From: a virus
Reading direction: 5' to 3' (one strand)
Length of the DNA: 30,085 nt
Virus record (IMG/VR): IMGVR_UViG_3300043446_001349
Location: 1 to 30,085 of that record
This document shows, piece by piece, positions 1-8,070 of this stretch (positions are counted from its first letter, which is position 1; the number at the start of each line of letters is the position of its first letter). Under the pieces are notes generated by a model that searched no databases, was not told the DNA's origin, and worked only from the letters and a program-made list of their open reading frames with translations. The translations under genes were made by a program, and so were the position numbers.

Positions 1-127
1 TGCCAATGCTGAACGTGGCCGGGGCCGCGTCATCATTCACGGTGGCGGTGTGAACGGCCGCCGCGCCGCGGGCGCGTGACTTCATGCGCTCCACTTCGCC
101 CGCGATTTCGTCCACGCGTTCATCAAC
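1..127. repeat. Terminal direct repeat, left copy (assembly overlap of a circular genome)
   Basis: Bases 1-127 are identical to 29959-30085. The repeat lies inside the major capsid gene and its reading frame continues across the junction, so the two copies are one genomic segment seen twice. A length of exactly 127 matches a common assembler k-mer. Circular permutation from headful packaging would also yield a closed contig. A true 127-bp terminal repeat is less likely because it would duplicate part of the capsid gene. Confidence 0.95.
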
Positions 128-304
128 TACGTTGATTTCACGCACGGGTTTTGCCTTGTGCGCTTCCATCACGTCAACGGTGTTGCCGTTGTGTTTGATC
201 ACGATGTTGTTTGACTTCACAAACGCATCAACCGCGGCCGCGTCATCGGACGCGCCCTTGTACCCTTCGGCCTGAACAGCCTTCACAATCATGTTCCAAT
301 TCAT
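1..304 (-). CDS. Major capsid protein, N-terminal part (continues at 30085)
   Basis: This is the first part of the HK97-type major capsid gene; the rest is at 28847-29958, and the closed circle gives 471 residues. The ATG at 304 follows a GAGGG ribosome-binding site eight bases upstream. The protein begins MNWNMIVKAVQAEGYK and residues 1-100 are charged, helical and coiled-coil prone, ending in an Ala-rich stretch. In HK97-like phages this position is the delta domain, which guides assembly and is removed by the prohead protease; that role is inferred here. The gene lies directly downstream of the protease gene, which ends at 392, with a hairpin in the gap. Confidence 0.9.
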   Translation of the reverse strand, partial: MNWNMIVKAVQAEGYKGASDDAAAVDAFVKSNNIVIKHNGNTVDVMEAHKAKPVREINVVDERVDEIAGEVERMKSRARGAAAVHTATVNDDAAPATFSIG

Positions 305-344
305 GTTTGCAACCCTCAACACAATTCGTTTGCGCCGGGTTGCG

Positions 345-372
345 GTTGCCGTCGGCACATGCGGACGGCAAC
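345..372 (-). promoter_or_regulatory. Perfect hairpin between protease and capsid genes
   Basis: Arms 345-353 and 364-372 are perfect 9-bp complements around a 10-nt loop. On the minus strand the hairpin lies downstream of the protease stop and 41 bases upstream of the capsid ATG. No T-tract follows, so it is not a canonical terminator. An mRNA-stability, attenuation or processing element that raises capsid over protease expression is a guess. Confidence 0.45.
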
Positions 373-391
373 GGGTATCGGGGCGAACAAC

Positions 392-1009
392 TCAAATGAT
401 AATTACCGTTTTCCCCGGTGCAACGTCCGCGGCCGCCGGTGTGAAATCCGATTGACACGCGCCGTTCATCGGCATGGCCGTATAGGAAACTTCCAACAAC
501 CGCCATTGGCGGTGAATCATCCGCGCATCCGGGAACGCCTTTTGTTCATCGGGCGTGGGTGGCCCGTAATCCACCGCCTCAAATCCGATGGATTGGCCGA
601 TGTTCCCGGCCCGCGCCAACGCCTCAATTTGATTCCGCAACGGATTCCCGGGATTGTTCACCAACACCGATTCAACGATCACGCCGGACGTGTCCACAAT
701 CATGTTGCGCAGTTTGCCCACCGCGCTCATGGCGTTGTATTCGTGATCAACAAACAACGTGCGGTTTTGCTTGAAATATTCCGCGTTCATTCCACGCGGC
801 AAAACCACATCACCTTCCAAATCGACCGTTGGCCGGGTGGCATAGGCGCGGATTTGCACGGGTTTGTCATCGGGTGTTGGAACCACAAACCCGCCCATGT
901 CCGCGGTGGCCTTCATAAACAAACGGCCGGATTTGAACGCCCGGTAGTGTTTCCGCGCCAACCGTTCAAACGCCGCGGCCGCAAATTCGTTCATTGCCTT
1001 GTTCATCAT
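392..1009 (-). CDS. Prohead maturation protease (HK97/U35-like)
   Basis: A 205-residue product resembling the Caudovirus prohead serine protease family, which trims the capsid N-terminus and scaffold inside the prohead. The landmarks are in family order: FVDHEYN near residue 88 with the likely catalytic His, GQSIGFEAVDY near 138-148 with the likely nucleophile Ser, and LLEVSYTAMPMN near 171-182, matching the usual LxEVSxVxxPxNP strand. Length is typical. The start is ATGATG at 1009/1006, overlapping the portal stop as ATGA, with GAGGGCGA just upstream. It sits between portal and capsid, the standard position. Confidence 0.88.
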   Translation of the reverse strand: MMNKAMNEFAAAAFERLARKHYRAFKSGRLFMKATADMGGFVVPTPDDKPVQIRAYATRPTVDLEGDVVLPRGMNAEYFKQNRTLFVDHEYNAMSAVGKLRNMIVDTSGVIVESVLVNNPGNPLRNQIEALARAGNIGQSIGFEAVDYGPPTPDEQKAFPDARMIHRQWRLLEVSYTAMPMNGACQSDFTPAAADVAPGKTVIII

Positions 1010-4000
1010 TCGCCCTCATCAATTCGCGTGGTTCCACACCGGCATTGCGGGTGGATGTCCGCCGCCACCATCACGTCCATTGTCATGGTATATGTCACGC
1101 CATCGGTTCCGTTGATCACCTCACCCGCACGGAAGAAAGGTTCGCCCGCGGGCGTGACCTTTCCGCGCAATGCGTTGTCCGCGCCTTGGCACAACCCACA
1201 CGGATTGCCCGAAATATTCCACGACTTGCCCCGTATGCCAACCTCAACAGATTGTTGAAGCGCACCATGTTGCACGGCCCGCGGCGTTTCGGTGTTGGCA
1301 ATCACGCGGGAACGTGTCAATGACATTTCATCAACGCGGTCCAACAATCGTTGTTGGATTTCGTTGCGTGTTTCGCCCGCCTCAATCCCGCGGGAAATTT
1401 CAGTTTGCAATTGGTTCCGCATCGTGTCGGTGACACCACGAACCAAATTGAAATTGTACCGTTCCACATATTGCCGGGCCGCGTCCGATTGCAACGGTTG
1501 AATGTCCGTCAATCGCATTGATTCCAACGTGTTCCGTGCGCCCGTGTTGAACGCCGCTTCAACGCCAACCTTCAACGCGTCCGCCAATTGTTGCCGTGAC
1601 AAATCATCAACACGCACCACCATGTCCGGCCCCAAATTGCGGACCGTTTCCGCCAATTGGGTTTCAACCCACACCCGGATTGCATCACGGATGGCGTTCC
1701 CAACCTCATCATCCGTGCGCGGCAATTCCGCCTTGGTCACGCATCCGCACGCCGGGCCGTTCCATTCCCACCGTTCAACGGATTTTGGTTCGGGCTTGCA
1801 TGCATCCGATTCCATCATGTGACCAATCAACGGACGCAACAACCGCGCCAATTCATCCAATTCCGATGGTGTCAATTCGGAAGGCGGTTTCATCTTCCCA
1901 TGTTCGCCCGTTTCGTTTTCGGGTTGTGTTGCCCATTCCGCTCTTTCTTGAGTTTGATTCCCTTTCGATTCCGCATCGTCAATCAGCGCGGCCATTTCGT
2001 TTGCCCAATCGCGGCCCGCGTCACCGCCCCACAATTCCCATGCAATGCGCCCGGCGGACGGGAACCCCGGTTCACCCTCATTGAACCCTTCCGCCTGTCC
2101 ATCAACCGCGTGGCGTGCGAAATACGAAACCATCCGCCCGATGGTGTCCGGTGACAACGTGCGCCCGTTCATCAAATCACGCGCCCGCGCCACGCCAACC
2201 GCCGTGCCGCCGCGCCCGTATTCTTCGCGCCATTGCAAACCCAACCGCGCCGATTCGCGCACCGCGTCCGGCGGTGTCAAATCGGGAACCGCCTTCATTT
2301 CGTCATGGTTCCCGCCGCACGCACGCCGCACACGCGCCTTGGTTTGTTCAATCGGTTCCGGCGTGAATCGCCGCAACGGATCAAACACCGCATCCAACAC
2401 CATCGGGTCAACCGTTGGGAACGCCGCGCCCGCGATGGCCCGCGCCGATTCCATCGGCAATTCACCATTGGCCACCGATGTTGCCAATCCCGCCAACGCT
2501 TCAACCTGCGCACCGTTCAACGCGGTGGCCGCCACGTCAACACCACCCGCCGCGGCCGCAATCGTCGCATCAACCGCGGGCGTTTGCATGTCCGATTCCG
2601 TATCGTTCACGATACCGTTTTGGGCCGTGGGCGCGGCCAATTCAGATTCCTCAACGTCAACCGATTCCGCATCAGCGGCCATCGGCAATTCGGATTCCTC
2701 AACGTCAACGGATGCCGAATCCGCGCCTTCCGCGTCCGGCAATTCCGATTCCTCAACGTCTACCGAATCCGCCTTGGTGCGCGGTGGCAAATACAAAACG
2801 CGCCGGTATTCATCTTCCGAAACCACGCCCGCGGCAAACGCCGCGCCCATTATTTGCGCCTCAATTTGTTGATCTTCAATGTCCGGGTTTTCGTATCCGA
2901 ACCACATGTCACCGGGTTGTTCACCAAACATCGGCAACAAGAAAACCGTCAAATCTTCCGCCACGCGCCTCATGCGTTTGTAACACGAACGCATCAACAA
3001 ACGTTCACCGATTTTTGCTCCGGCCAAATTCGCATCATTCAATTTCCAAATTGCTTCCGGGATTCCCGCGGCGCGATATATCGCCTTTTCAGCCTGCTCA
3101 ATTCCCGTGATATATCCCATTTCGTGCGCCTTCGCGGATGCCTGAACCATTTCGGCATCACGAATAATCAGCGCACGGCCCGCGGCAAACGGCCCGGATT
3201 TAGCCCGCAATGCCGCTTCCGCTTGTTTCATTTGCGCATCGGTATACGTTGACGGAACCGAAAGAATGAACCCGGGTTGGCCCGCGTTTTTCCAACGTTG
3301 CACTTCCGTTGTCAACGCCGCGTTTTCCGCATCGGCGTATTGCTCCACTGAAGACAACCACGAAACCCCATCCCACGGCCGGAACGGATCCCGTTGGTAC
3401 GGGCTGAAAATCACTTGTTCCGCGGGAACCGTGATGATGCCGGACGTTTCGCGCCCGTACCGGTATCCCTCAATGAATGATTCACGGGAAAGGATTGGTT
3501 GCGTGAATTGCGGATGCAAAATATACAAACCCGCGGGACCGTCCGCCGTTGGTTCGCCCGTCCACACATAGCATTTGCCCGCGGTTTCACGGTAGAAATA
3601 CAACATGGTCAAGAAATCGGACGCGGTTGTGACGGGATCAGGGTCCGCCAACAATTGCAACGCGGGGTGGTCCACAACCTCTTCGATGCGGTCCGCGGAT
3701 TCAGCCATTGACGCGGCCTTGGCCGTGACACGAAACCCACCCGCGGATTTGCCGCGCAAAAATTCGGATTGCCGCGCCGTGATCGGCCGCGCCGCTTTGA
3801 CCATGCGACCACCACCCGCCCGACGATACAAACGCAACGGTTGTGCCGCACATTCGGTGGCAATGATTGACGCGGCGTTGTAAATGCTCCCCGCCACGCC
3901 GCGTGCAACGCGGTTGAAATCAACTTGGTTGACAGCCGAAACGGATTGCGCCGCGTGTTCCTCACCGTATCGAATTGACGCGGCCGTGTACCCGGCATCG

Positions 4001-4050
4001 TTTTCGGTTGGTGGCCGCTTCCGCGCTTTTAGAAAATCAAACAATCCCAT
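1006..4050 (-). CDS. Portal protein fused to Mu gpF-like minor head protein
   Basis: An unusually long portal gene (1,014 residues). Residues 1-425 are an HK97-family portal, the dodecameric DNA channel of the capsid vertex. Residues 430-471 are an acidic linker with three copies of DVEESEL. Residues 495-565 form a helical extension (LNGAQVEALAGL) often seen behind portals. Residues 590-690 hold a domain with YGRGGTAVGVARARDLMNGR, LSPDTIGRMVSYFARH and IAWELWGGDAG, which I recognise from other phage head proteins but cannot name. Residues 770-1010 are a Mu gpF/SPP1 gp7-like head morphogenesis domain with SRVIANTETPRA, CGLC (951-954) and HPQCRC (1000-1005), a likely metal cluster. Normally portal and gpF are separate neighbouring genes. 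The ATG at 4050 follows GGGGTG. Confidence 0.9.
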   Translation of the reverse strand: MGLFDFLKARKRPPTENDAGYTAASIRYGEEHAAQSVSAVNQVDFNRVARGVAGSIYNAASIIATECAAQPLRLYRRAGGGRMVKAARPITARQSEFLRGKSAGGFRVTAKAASMAESADRIEEVVDHPALQLLADPDPVTTASDFLTMLYFYRETAGKCYVWTGEPTADGPAGLYILHPQFTQPILSRESFIEGYRYGRETSGIITVPAEQVIFSPYQRDPFRPWDGVSWLSSVEQYADAENAALTTEVQRWKNAGQPGFILSVPSTYTDAQMKQAEAALRAKSGPFAAGRALIIRDAEMVQASAKAHEMGYITGIEQAEKAIYRAAGIPEAIWKLNDANLAGAKIGERLLMRSCYKRMRRVAEDLTVFLLPMFGEQPGDMWFGYENPDIEDQQIEAQIMGAAFAAGVVSEDEYRRVLYLPPRTKADSVDVEESELPDAEGADSASVDVEESELPMAADAESVDVEESELAAPTAQNGIVNDTESDMQTPAVDATIAAAAGGVDVAATALNGAQVEALAGLATSVANGELPMESARAIAGAAFPTVDPMVLDAVFDPLRRFTPEPIEQTKARVRRACGGNHDEMKAVPDLTPPDAVRESARLGLQWREEYGRGGTAVGVARARDLMNGRTLSPDTIGRMVSYFARHAVDGQAEGFNEGEPGFPSAGRIAWELWGGDAGRDWANEMAALIDDAESKGNQTQERAEWATQPENETGEHGKMKPPSELTPSELDELARLLRPLIGHMMESDACKPEPKSVERWEWNGPACGCVTKAELPRTDDEVGNAIRDAIRVWVETQLAETVRNLGPDMVVRVDDLSRQQLADALKVGVEAAFNTGARNTLESMRLTDIQPLQSDAARQYVERYNFNLVRGVTDTMRNQLQTEISRGIEAGETRNEIQQRLLDRVDEMSLTRSRVIANTETPRAVQHGALQQSVEVGIRGKSWNISGNPCGLCQGADNALRGKVTPAGEPFFRAGEVINGTDGVTYTMTMDVMVAADIHPQCRCGTTRIDEGE

Positions 4051-4071
4051 GTTGTCACCCCGTCGGCGTTG

Positions 4072-5385
4072 TCACCATTCGACAACACCAATATATGTTC
4101 CACCCGTGGCGTTGCAATCCACGCCCATGACCACATAACGCAACGCGTCCATCCCGTGATTGTCGCGGTCCATTGGCATATCACGCACCGCACCATCCCG
4201 CCGCGTTGCCCATACATACGCATCGAATTCGTCCCGTGTCGATGTTGGCCGCCGCGATTGTTCCAACCTGCGATCACGTTCAACCAACGCGGACCGCAAC
4301 ACATACAACCCGGGCCGCCCGTTCGGACGCACGCGGATTCGTGAACGCACCGCATCCAATCCCGCATCAATATCCTTTTGGGCCGGAACCGTTTTCACAC
4401 CGTGACGGTGCAATGTTTCGCGGTCTTCGCGGTCATGGTCCGCCACCGTGAATTCGTATTGTTCATCACCGGACAACGCAACGATGGTGCGGGCGTGGTC
4501 CTCAACCAATCGGCCGGACATGTAAACTTCACGATACATCCACAACGATTCCCCATCGTCGGCAAACCACAAACACACGAACGGATCGTTGAACCCGAAA
4601 TCAATTGCACGGTATTTGCGCCACGCCTGCCAACCGTCCGGCAACGCATCGACAACATGCACGGCCGCATCAAATTCATCGTACACAACGCCTTCCGCGG
4701 AACACCATCGGCCATCCAACAACCGCGCCCTGCGGTGTCCCGTCAACGCCTCAACCGATTGCATGAACCGCCGCCCGTCTTCCGTCAACACACCATCACG
4801 CATGAAGCGTGGATTGTCGGCAATGCGGGTGACGATTCGACGAAACCAACCTTGTTCCGCACGCACGTTCAACCAATGCCGTTCCGCCGCCGGGTTGCAA
4901 TCGCAAACCAATTGTTGCCACGGCATGCGGCCGGACCGCAACGCACGCAACAATTGTTCAATGTCGTTTTCGGTACACTCCGTCGATTCAAACACCGTGA
5001 CCGTATCGTATTCCGCGGAATACGTTCGTTCGGGCCGGTCCAACCCCCCAACCACAACCACGGAACCGTTGGCGTATCGGTAGGTTTCGCGGTTTTGCCT
5101 ACGCACATTCCCGAACATGTGCATGTGTGCGCTTTGCACATCACGTTCCCACGTCACCAATACGGATTCGGACATTGACGCACGCGTTTTGCGGCAAATC
5201 AAATGACGCGAACCCGGGAACGCCCACGCCAAAGCGTTGACCCGTTCCAATTCGTTCCGGGTTTTGCCCGTCCCCGCCGGACCCTCCACCAACACCCGCG
5301 GGTCACGCGACAACCACAACGCCCGATGTGCGCCTTGTGGACGAAATCGCGGCCCGTCCGCGTCATTTGTCGCCATCGTCGCCAT
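4072..5385 (-). CDS. terL: Terminase large subunit
   Basis: The DNA-packaging motor: an ATPase that pumps DNA through the portal and a nuclease that cuts the concatemer. With the ATG at 5385 the product has 437 residues. The Walker A motif GPAGTGKT is at 35-42. The segment TVTVFESTE supplies the catalytic Glu near 133. CNPA at about 163-166 is followed by HWL, the coupling motif. The RNase H-like nuclease starts with AIDFGFNDP (Asp near 262), and further acidic residues lie in VADHD (about 316) and NHGMDALRY (about 413). The frame is open to a TTG at 5391; ATGs at 5385 and 5376 are both possible. It overlaps the end of the preceding small gene. Confidence 0.95.
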   Translation of the reverse strand: MATMATNDADGPRFRPQGAHRALWLSRDPRVLVEGPAGTGKTRNELERVNALAWAFPGSRHLICRKTRASMSESVLVTWERDVQSAHMHMFGNVRRQNRETYRYANGSVVVVGGLDRPERTYSAEYDTVTVFESTECTENDIEQLLRALRSGRMPWQQLVCDCNPAAERHWLNVRAEQGWFRRIVTRIADNPRFMRDGVLTEDGRRFMQSVEALTGHRRARLLDGRWCSAEGVVYDEFDAAVHVVDALPDGWQAWRKYRAIDFGFNDPFVCLWFADDGESLWMYREVYMSGRLVEDHARTIVALSGDEQYEFTVADHDREDRETLHRHGVKTVPAQKDIDAGLDAVRSRIRVRPNGRPGLYVLRSALVERDRRLEQSRRPTSTRDEFDAYVWATRRDGAVRDMPMDRDNHGMDALRYVVMGVDCNATGGTYIGVVEW

Positions 5386-5572
5386 CGTCAAAAGGTTCCG
5401 TTACCGTGTCCACAATCGCAATGAAGCGCAGTTTGTCCGACCGCGTGCGCCGATAAACCGCCCACCGCTTTCCGTGCGCCGCAACATACAACCGCACATC
5501 CGCGGGAAGGCGCACCATCAATCCATCAACGGGACCGCCCAACAATTCCATGTCCCGTGGTTCCGTCTTCAT
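5363..5572 (-). CDS. Hypothetical 69-residue protein upstream of terminase
   Basis: No recognised family. The N-terminal half, with MELLGGPVDGLMVRLPADV, resembles a short beta-strand domain seen in small phage proteins near terminase. The C-terminus is acidic (DDGDDGDK). Its ATG overlaps the stop of the preceding gene as ATGA at 5569-5572, and its 3' end overlaps the terminase start, so it is translationally coupled on both sides and almost certainly real. A packaging accessory role is inferred from position only. Confidence 0.65.
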   Translation of the reverse strand: MKTEPRDMELLGGPVDGLMVRLPADVRLYVAAHGKRWAVYRRTRSDKLRFIAIVDTVTEPFDDGDDGDK

Positions 5573-5910
5573 TTGTTGAACACGTCCGGTGGCAAACCCT
5601 CAATGAATTTGATTGGTGATGCGCCCGCGGTTCCCTGCGCCGGATCCGCCGCATCAGCACGCGCAATCCGATCCGCCACCGCAACGGTTTCCAAATTGTG
5701 CCGCAATGCCGCCAATGCCAATTTCACGCCCGCGGCCTGAATCCGCGCCGAATCCGACCGCATCAACCGTGCCACCACCACCGGGATTGCCGCGGACAAT
5801 TCCGGCGGAATCGGAATCCGCCGGGCGTGGAAATCGTCCAACATGCCAATCACCATTGCGACATTTGAACGGGTGTTTTTTCCATCGGCGATGTTGTCCG
5901 CCATGCCCAT
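5569..5910 (-). CDS. Hypothetical helical protein; small terminase candidate
   Basis: A 113-residue, mostly helical protein. The core (about residues 40-80) has MRSDSARIQAAGVKLALAAL, a repeat-like helix pair. I see no clear DNA-binding helix-turn-helix. Its place just before a small gene and the large terminase, plus the lack of any other small-terminase candidate, makes a TerS-like role plausible but unproven. The start at 5910 follows GGGGGTGATCA, a good ribosome-binding site, directly after the ParB-like gene's stop. Confidence 0.6.
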   Translation of the reverse strand: MGMADNIADGKNTRSNVAMVIGMLDDFHARRIPIPPELSAAIPVVVARLMRSDSARIQAAGVKLALAALRHNLETVAVADRIARADAADPAQGTAGASPIKFIEGLPPDVFNK

Positions 5911-5913
5911 TGA

Positions 5914-6606
5914 TCACCCCCGCCACATTTCACACACCCGCGCCAACGCGTTCCCATCAGCATCCGGGTTTTGCGAATCGTCCAACGCACCCAACCGCGT
6001 CGCGGAATCCAACGTGGCCCGGACCGTTGCCCATTGGTCACGGGTCAACCGCACCGAAAACCGTTCCAACCCGTCCGCGGGGTCCGCGCCTTCGTCCGCC
6101 GGTATTGCGTCACCCTCAATGCCCGCCAACAACGATTGCACATCCGCGGCATCGAATCCCGCCACCGCCGCGGTGTCCGCGCCCAAACCGTTGAGCGCAT
6201 CCAACAACGCTTCCGAATCCCATTCCGCCAATTCCGCGGTGCGGTTGTCGGCAATCGCAAACGCGGTGGCCGTGGTGTCCGATTCATCGACCACAACCGC
6301 GGCCATGTGCGACCACCCCAACGATTGCGCCGCGGTCAACCGACCGTTTCCTGCGCGTACCCGCAATCCACCGTCCGGCATGCGTTGGCACACAATCGGC
6401 ACCCGTTGACCAAACACCCGCAATGATGTTGCGATGGCCTCAATGTTTCGCGCCGAATGAAGGCGCACGTTTGCGGGATCCGGAACCAATGCCGCCAACG
6501 GTTGCAACATTCCGCGCAATTCTTCGGGACCGCACCATGCGCCGCCCCCCATGCCCCCGGGTTGAATCGCGTTTGTTTCGTGTGTTGCGTTGCTTCCCGT
6601 TGACAT
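5914..6606 (-). CDS. ParB/Srx-like nuclease-domain protein
   Basis: The N-terminal half matches the ParB N-terminal/sulfiredoxin-like fold: VPDPANVRLHSARNIEAI (about 41-58), SLRVFGQRVPIV (61-72), and the signature RAGNGRLTAAQSLGW (84-98), equivalent to the GxRRxxAA motif of ParB. ADNRTAELAEWD (119-130) is typical of phage and MTase-associated ParB-like proteins. In ParB this fold binds CTP; phage members beside terminase are often called ParB-like nucleases, with roles largely unknown. The start at 6606 follows GAGGGCAAAGGGCGA. The frame is also open to an ATG at 6672, but the extra 22 residues look non-coding-like. Product 230 residues. Confidence 0.82.
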   Translation of the reverse strand: MSTGSNATHETNAIQPGGMGGGAWCGPEELRGMLQPLAALVPDPANVRLHSARNIEAIATSLRVFGQRVPIVCQRMPDGGLRVRAGNGRLTAAQSLGWSHMAAVVVDESDTTATAFAIADNRTAELAEWDSEALLDALNGLGADTAAVAGFDAADVQSLLAGIEGDAIPADEGADPADGLERFSVRLTRDQWATVRATLDSATRLGALDDSQNPDADGNALARVCEMWRG

Positions 6607-6675
6607 TCGCCCTTTGCCCTCATATGAACCGTGCGTTTTGTGTTTGACAAACACGCAACACGCGGCGTTCATCGG

Positions 6676-6987
6676 TCATGGTATGTGCGCCAACTTGTTC
6701 CACAACGCGCCGACGATGGAAACCAACGCCGCACCAATGGCATACCACGCCCAATTCCTCACCGCGGAATAATCGTTGCGGATTTGCTCCACATGTTGTT
6801 CCACGTTTCGCATGCGCAATACCAATCCGCGTTCGGGTTCGGATTCGCCCGTGATGATGCGCCGCACGGTTTCAACGTCCGATGTGATGCGCCGTTGTTG
6901 ATCGGCCGCCACGCGTTGTGCGGTTTGAATTTCACTCAACGTGATTTGCATTTGCAAAACGGCCCGGCTCAAATCGGTTTCGTTCAT
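6676..6987 (-). CDS. Small coiled-coil protein with C-terminal membrane segment
   Basis: A 103-residue product: helical and heptad-rich to about residue 75 (QMQITLSEIQTAQRVAADQQ), then one membrane segment at about 80-98 (WAWYAIGAALVSIVGALW) and a short basic tail. This resembles the haemolysin XhlA-like or holin-associated proteins of many phages. The ATG at 6987 overlaps the stop of the 41-residue membrane peptide as ATGA, so the two are coupled. Holin or antiholin function is inferred from topology and neighbours. Confidence 0.72.
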   Translation of the reverse strand: MNETDLSRAVLQMQITLSEIQTAQRVAADQQRRITSDVETVRRIITGESEPERGLVLRMRNVEQHVEQIRNDYSAVRNWAWYAIGAALVSIVGALWNKLAHIP

Positions 6988-7109
6988 CGGTCCCCGCTCC
7001 AATCATCATGCGATAAACCGCGCCACAAATGCGCGATTTGAACCGCCGCGACAAACACGCAACACCCGGCAATCACCAACAACACGATGATTGTTGCGGG
7101 TGATTCCAT
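6984..7109 (-). CDS. 41-residue single-pass membrane peptide (holin candidate)
   Basis: A very short gene, MESPATIIVLLVIAGCCVFV at the N-terminus, with one membrane segment at about residues 5-26 and a polar C-terminus ending DDWSGDR. It is tied on both sides by translational coupling: its ATG overlaps the preceding TGA (TGATG at 7107-7111) and its stop overlaps the next ATG (ATGA at 6984-6987). The coupling is the main evidence that it is a gene. Size and topology suit a pinholin-like or auxiliary membrane peptide; function unproven. Confidence 0.7.
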   Translation of the reverse strand: MESPATIIVLLVIAGCCVFVAAVQIAHLWRGLSHDDWSGDR

Positions 7110-7840
7110 CACAATTGCGCCTTGTTGACCACGCGCACCGCGTCCGGTCCCATCCATTCGGCCAACAATTTGCCGTTGGCACGGAAGGCGGATGCCACCG
7201 CGGGATCCCGTTCCTTCAACACGTCGATTGCATCAACGATGCGGGTTGTGGCGGCCATGATGCTATTTGCATCGCGGCGGCCCTTCAATCCGAACAACAA
7301 ACCGCCCGCGCCGATCACCGCAGACGCAACCCCGCCCACGGGTCCGAACAATCCGCCAATTGATTCCGCCGTGCCAACGATGGCGGATGCCCATTCCGCC
7401 TTTTCGCGGATGGCCGCCAATGCGGATTCCACATCCGCGGCGCGTTGTTCCCCGGCCGCGGTCAACGCATCCAATTTGGCCTTGGTTTCATCAACGATGG
7501 CCGCAAAAGCCGCATCCGCTTCCGATTGGGTTTGTTCATGTTCCGCCGCCGCTGTCCGGAGTTTTGCCGCCGCGTCCGATTCGATTTGCGCGGCCGCCAA
7601 ATCAAATGCGCGTTTGGCCTTGGCCCGGGCGGTTGCCGCGATGCGTTCCGCCGCTTCCAATTCCCGTTTGATGTTGTTTTCGGTGTCCTGCGCCTTTTGT
7701 TCCGCGGCGCGGTGTTCGGCGGCCAATTCTTCCGCGGTGACGGAACGCCCGGAAATCGGTGATGTGGTTTTGAACAACCCGCATCCACCCAACGCCATGA
7801 CCATTGCCGCGATTGCGGCGCGTGTTGCAATATGCTTCAT
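7109..7840 (-). CDS. Coiled-coil lipoprotein (spanin-like candidate)
   Basis: A 243-residue product with a lipoprotein signal: basic MKHIATR, hydrophobic AAIAAMVMA, lipobox LGGC with the acylated Cys at 20. Residues 40-165 are Ala/Glu/Lys-rich coiled coil. Residues about 165-200 are a Gly-rich hydrophobic stretch (FGPVGGVASAVIGAGGLLFG) that could insert in a membrane, then basic KGRRD. A lipid anchor plus long coiled coil plus second hydrophobic segment is reminiscent of unimolecular spanins that bridge the inner and outer membranes, but no homology is claimed. The frame is open to 7885; the start at 7840 places the signal peptide at the terminus. First gene of the minus-strand arm. Confidence 0.72.
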   Translation of the reverse strand: MKHIATRAAIAAMVMALGGCGLFKTTSPISGRSVTAEELAAEHRAAEQKAQDTENNIKRELEAAERIAATARAKAKRAFDLAAAQIESDAAAKLRTAAAEHEQTQSEADAAFAAIVDETKAKLDALTAAGEQRAADVESALAAIREKAEWASAIVGTAESIGGLFGPVGGVASAVIGAGGLLFGLKGRRDANSIMAATTRIVDAIDVLKERDPAVASAFRANGKLLAEWMGPDAVRVVNKAQL

Positions 7841-7877
7841 TGCCTCAATATATCGTTGCACCAACGGTTTGCACCAT

Positions 7878-7966
7878 GTCGTCACGGTGTCGTCACGCTG
7901 TCGTCACGGTACAAGCGTGACGTTTGCGTGATGTGCGTCACGCTGTCGTCACGGTGTCGTCACGGT
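7878..7966. repeat. Iteron array 1: GTCACG boxes at 11-bp spacing
   Basis: GTCACG occurs at 7881, 7892 and 7903 (11-bp steps), then inverted as CGTGAC at 7916 and the variant CGTGAT at 7927 (11-bp step), then direct again at 7937, 7948 and 7959 (11-bp steps). The full repeat unit is gtcgtcacgGt or gtcgtcacgCt. A lone inverted CGTGAC follows at 7982. Boxes one helical turn apart present one DNA face to a protein, as in replication iterons, partition sites or cooperative operators. The array begins 38 bases upstream of the lipoprotein ATG, so it could also control the virion/lysis arm. Confidence 0.9.
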
Positions 7967-8043
7967 GATGTAATCACATTCCGTGACCCAATCGACAACG
8001 GAACACACATGCGACGATGTGCGCGGTTGACGGATTCCGGCAT

Positions 8044-8070
8044 GTGGCGTTTTTGACCTGCAAACGCCAC
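8044..8070. other. Perfect hairpin between the two iteron arrays
   Basis: Arms gtggcgttt (8044-8052) and aaacgccac (8062-8070) are perfect complements around a 9-base loop that contains TTGACC. It directly abuts iteron array 2 and has no T-tract, so a plain terminator is unlikely. It could be an origin hairpin, a binding site or the end of a short transcript. Confidence 0.6.

Noticed and set aside
359-1258. A 299-codon plus-strand open frame opposite the protease and portal genes
   Set aside because: It lies wholly antisense to genes with clear family motifs, has Arg/His-rich low-complexity translation and no ribosome-binding site. The scarcity of TA- and AG-containing stops in this DNA makes long shadow frames common.
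2045-2872. A 275-codon plus-strand open frame with Ser/Asp repeats
   Set aside because: It is the antisense reading of the DVEESEL repeat and the portal extension; the repeat explains the apparent pattern.
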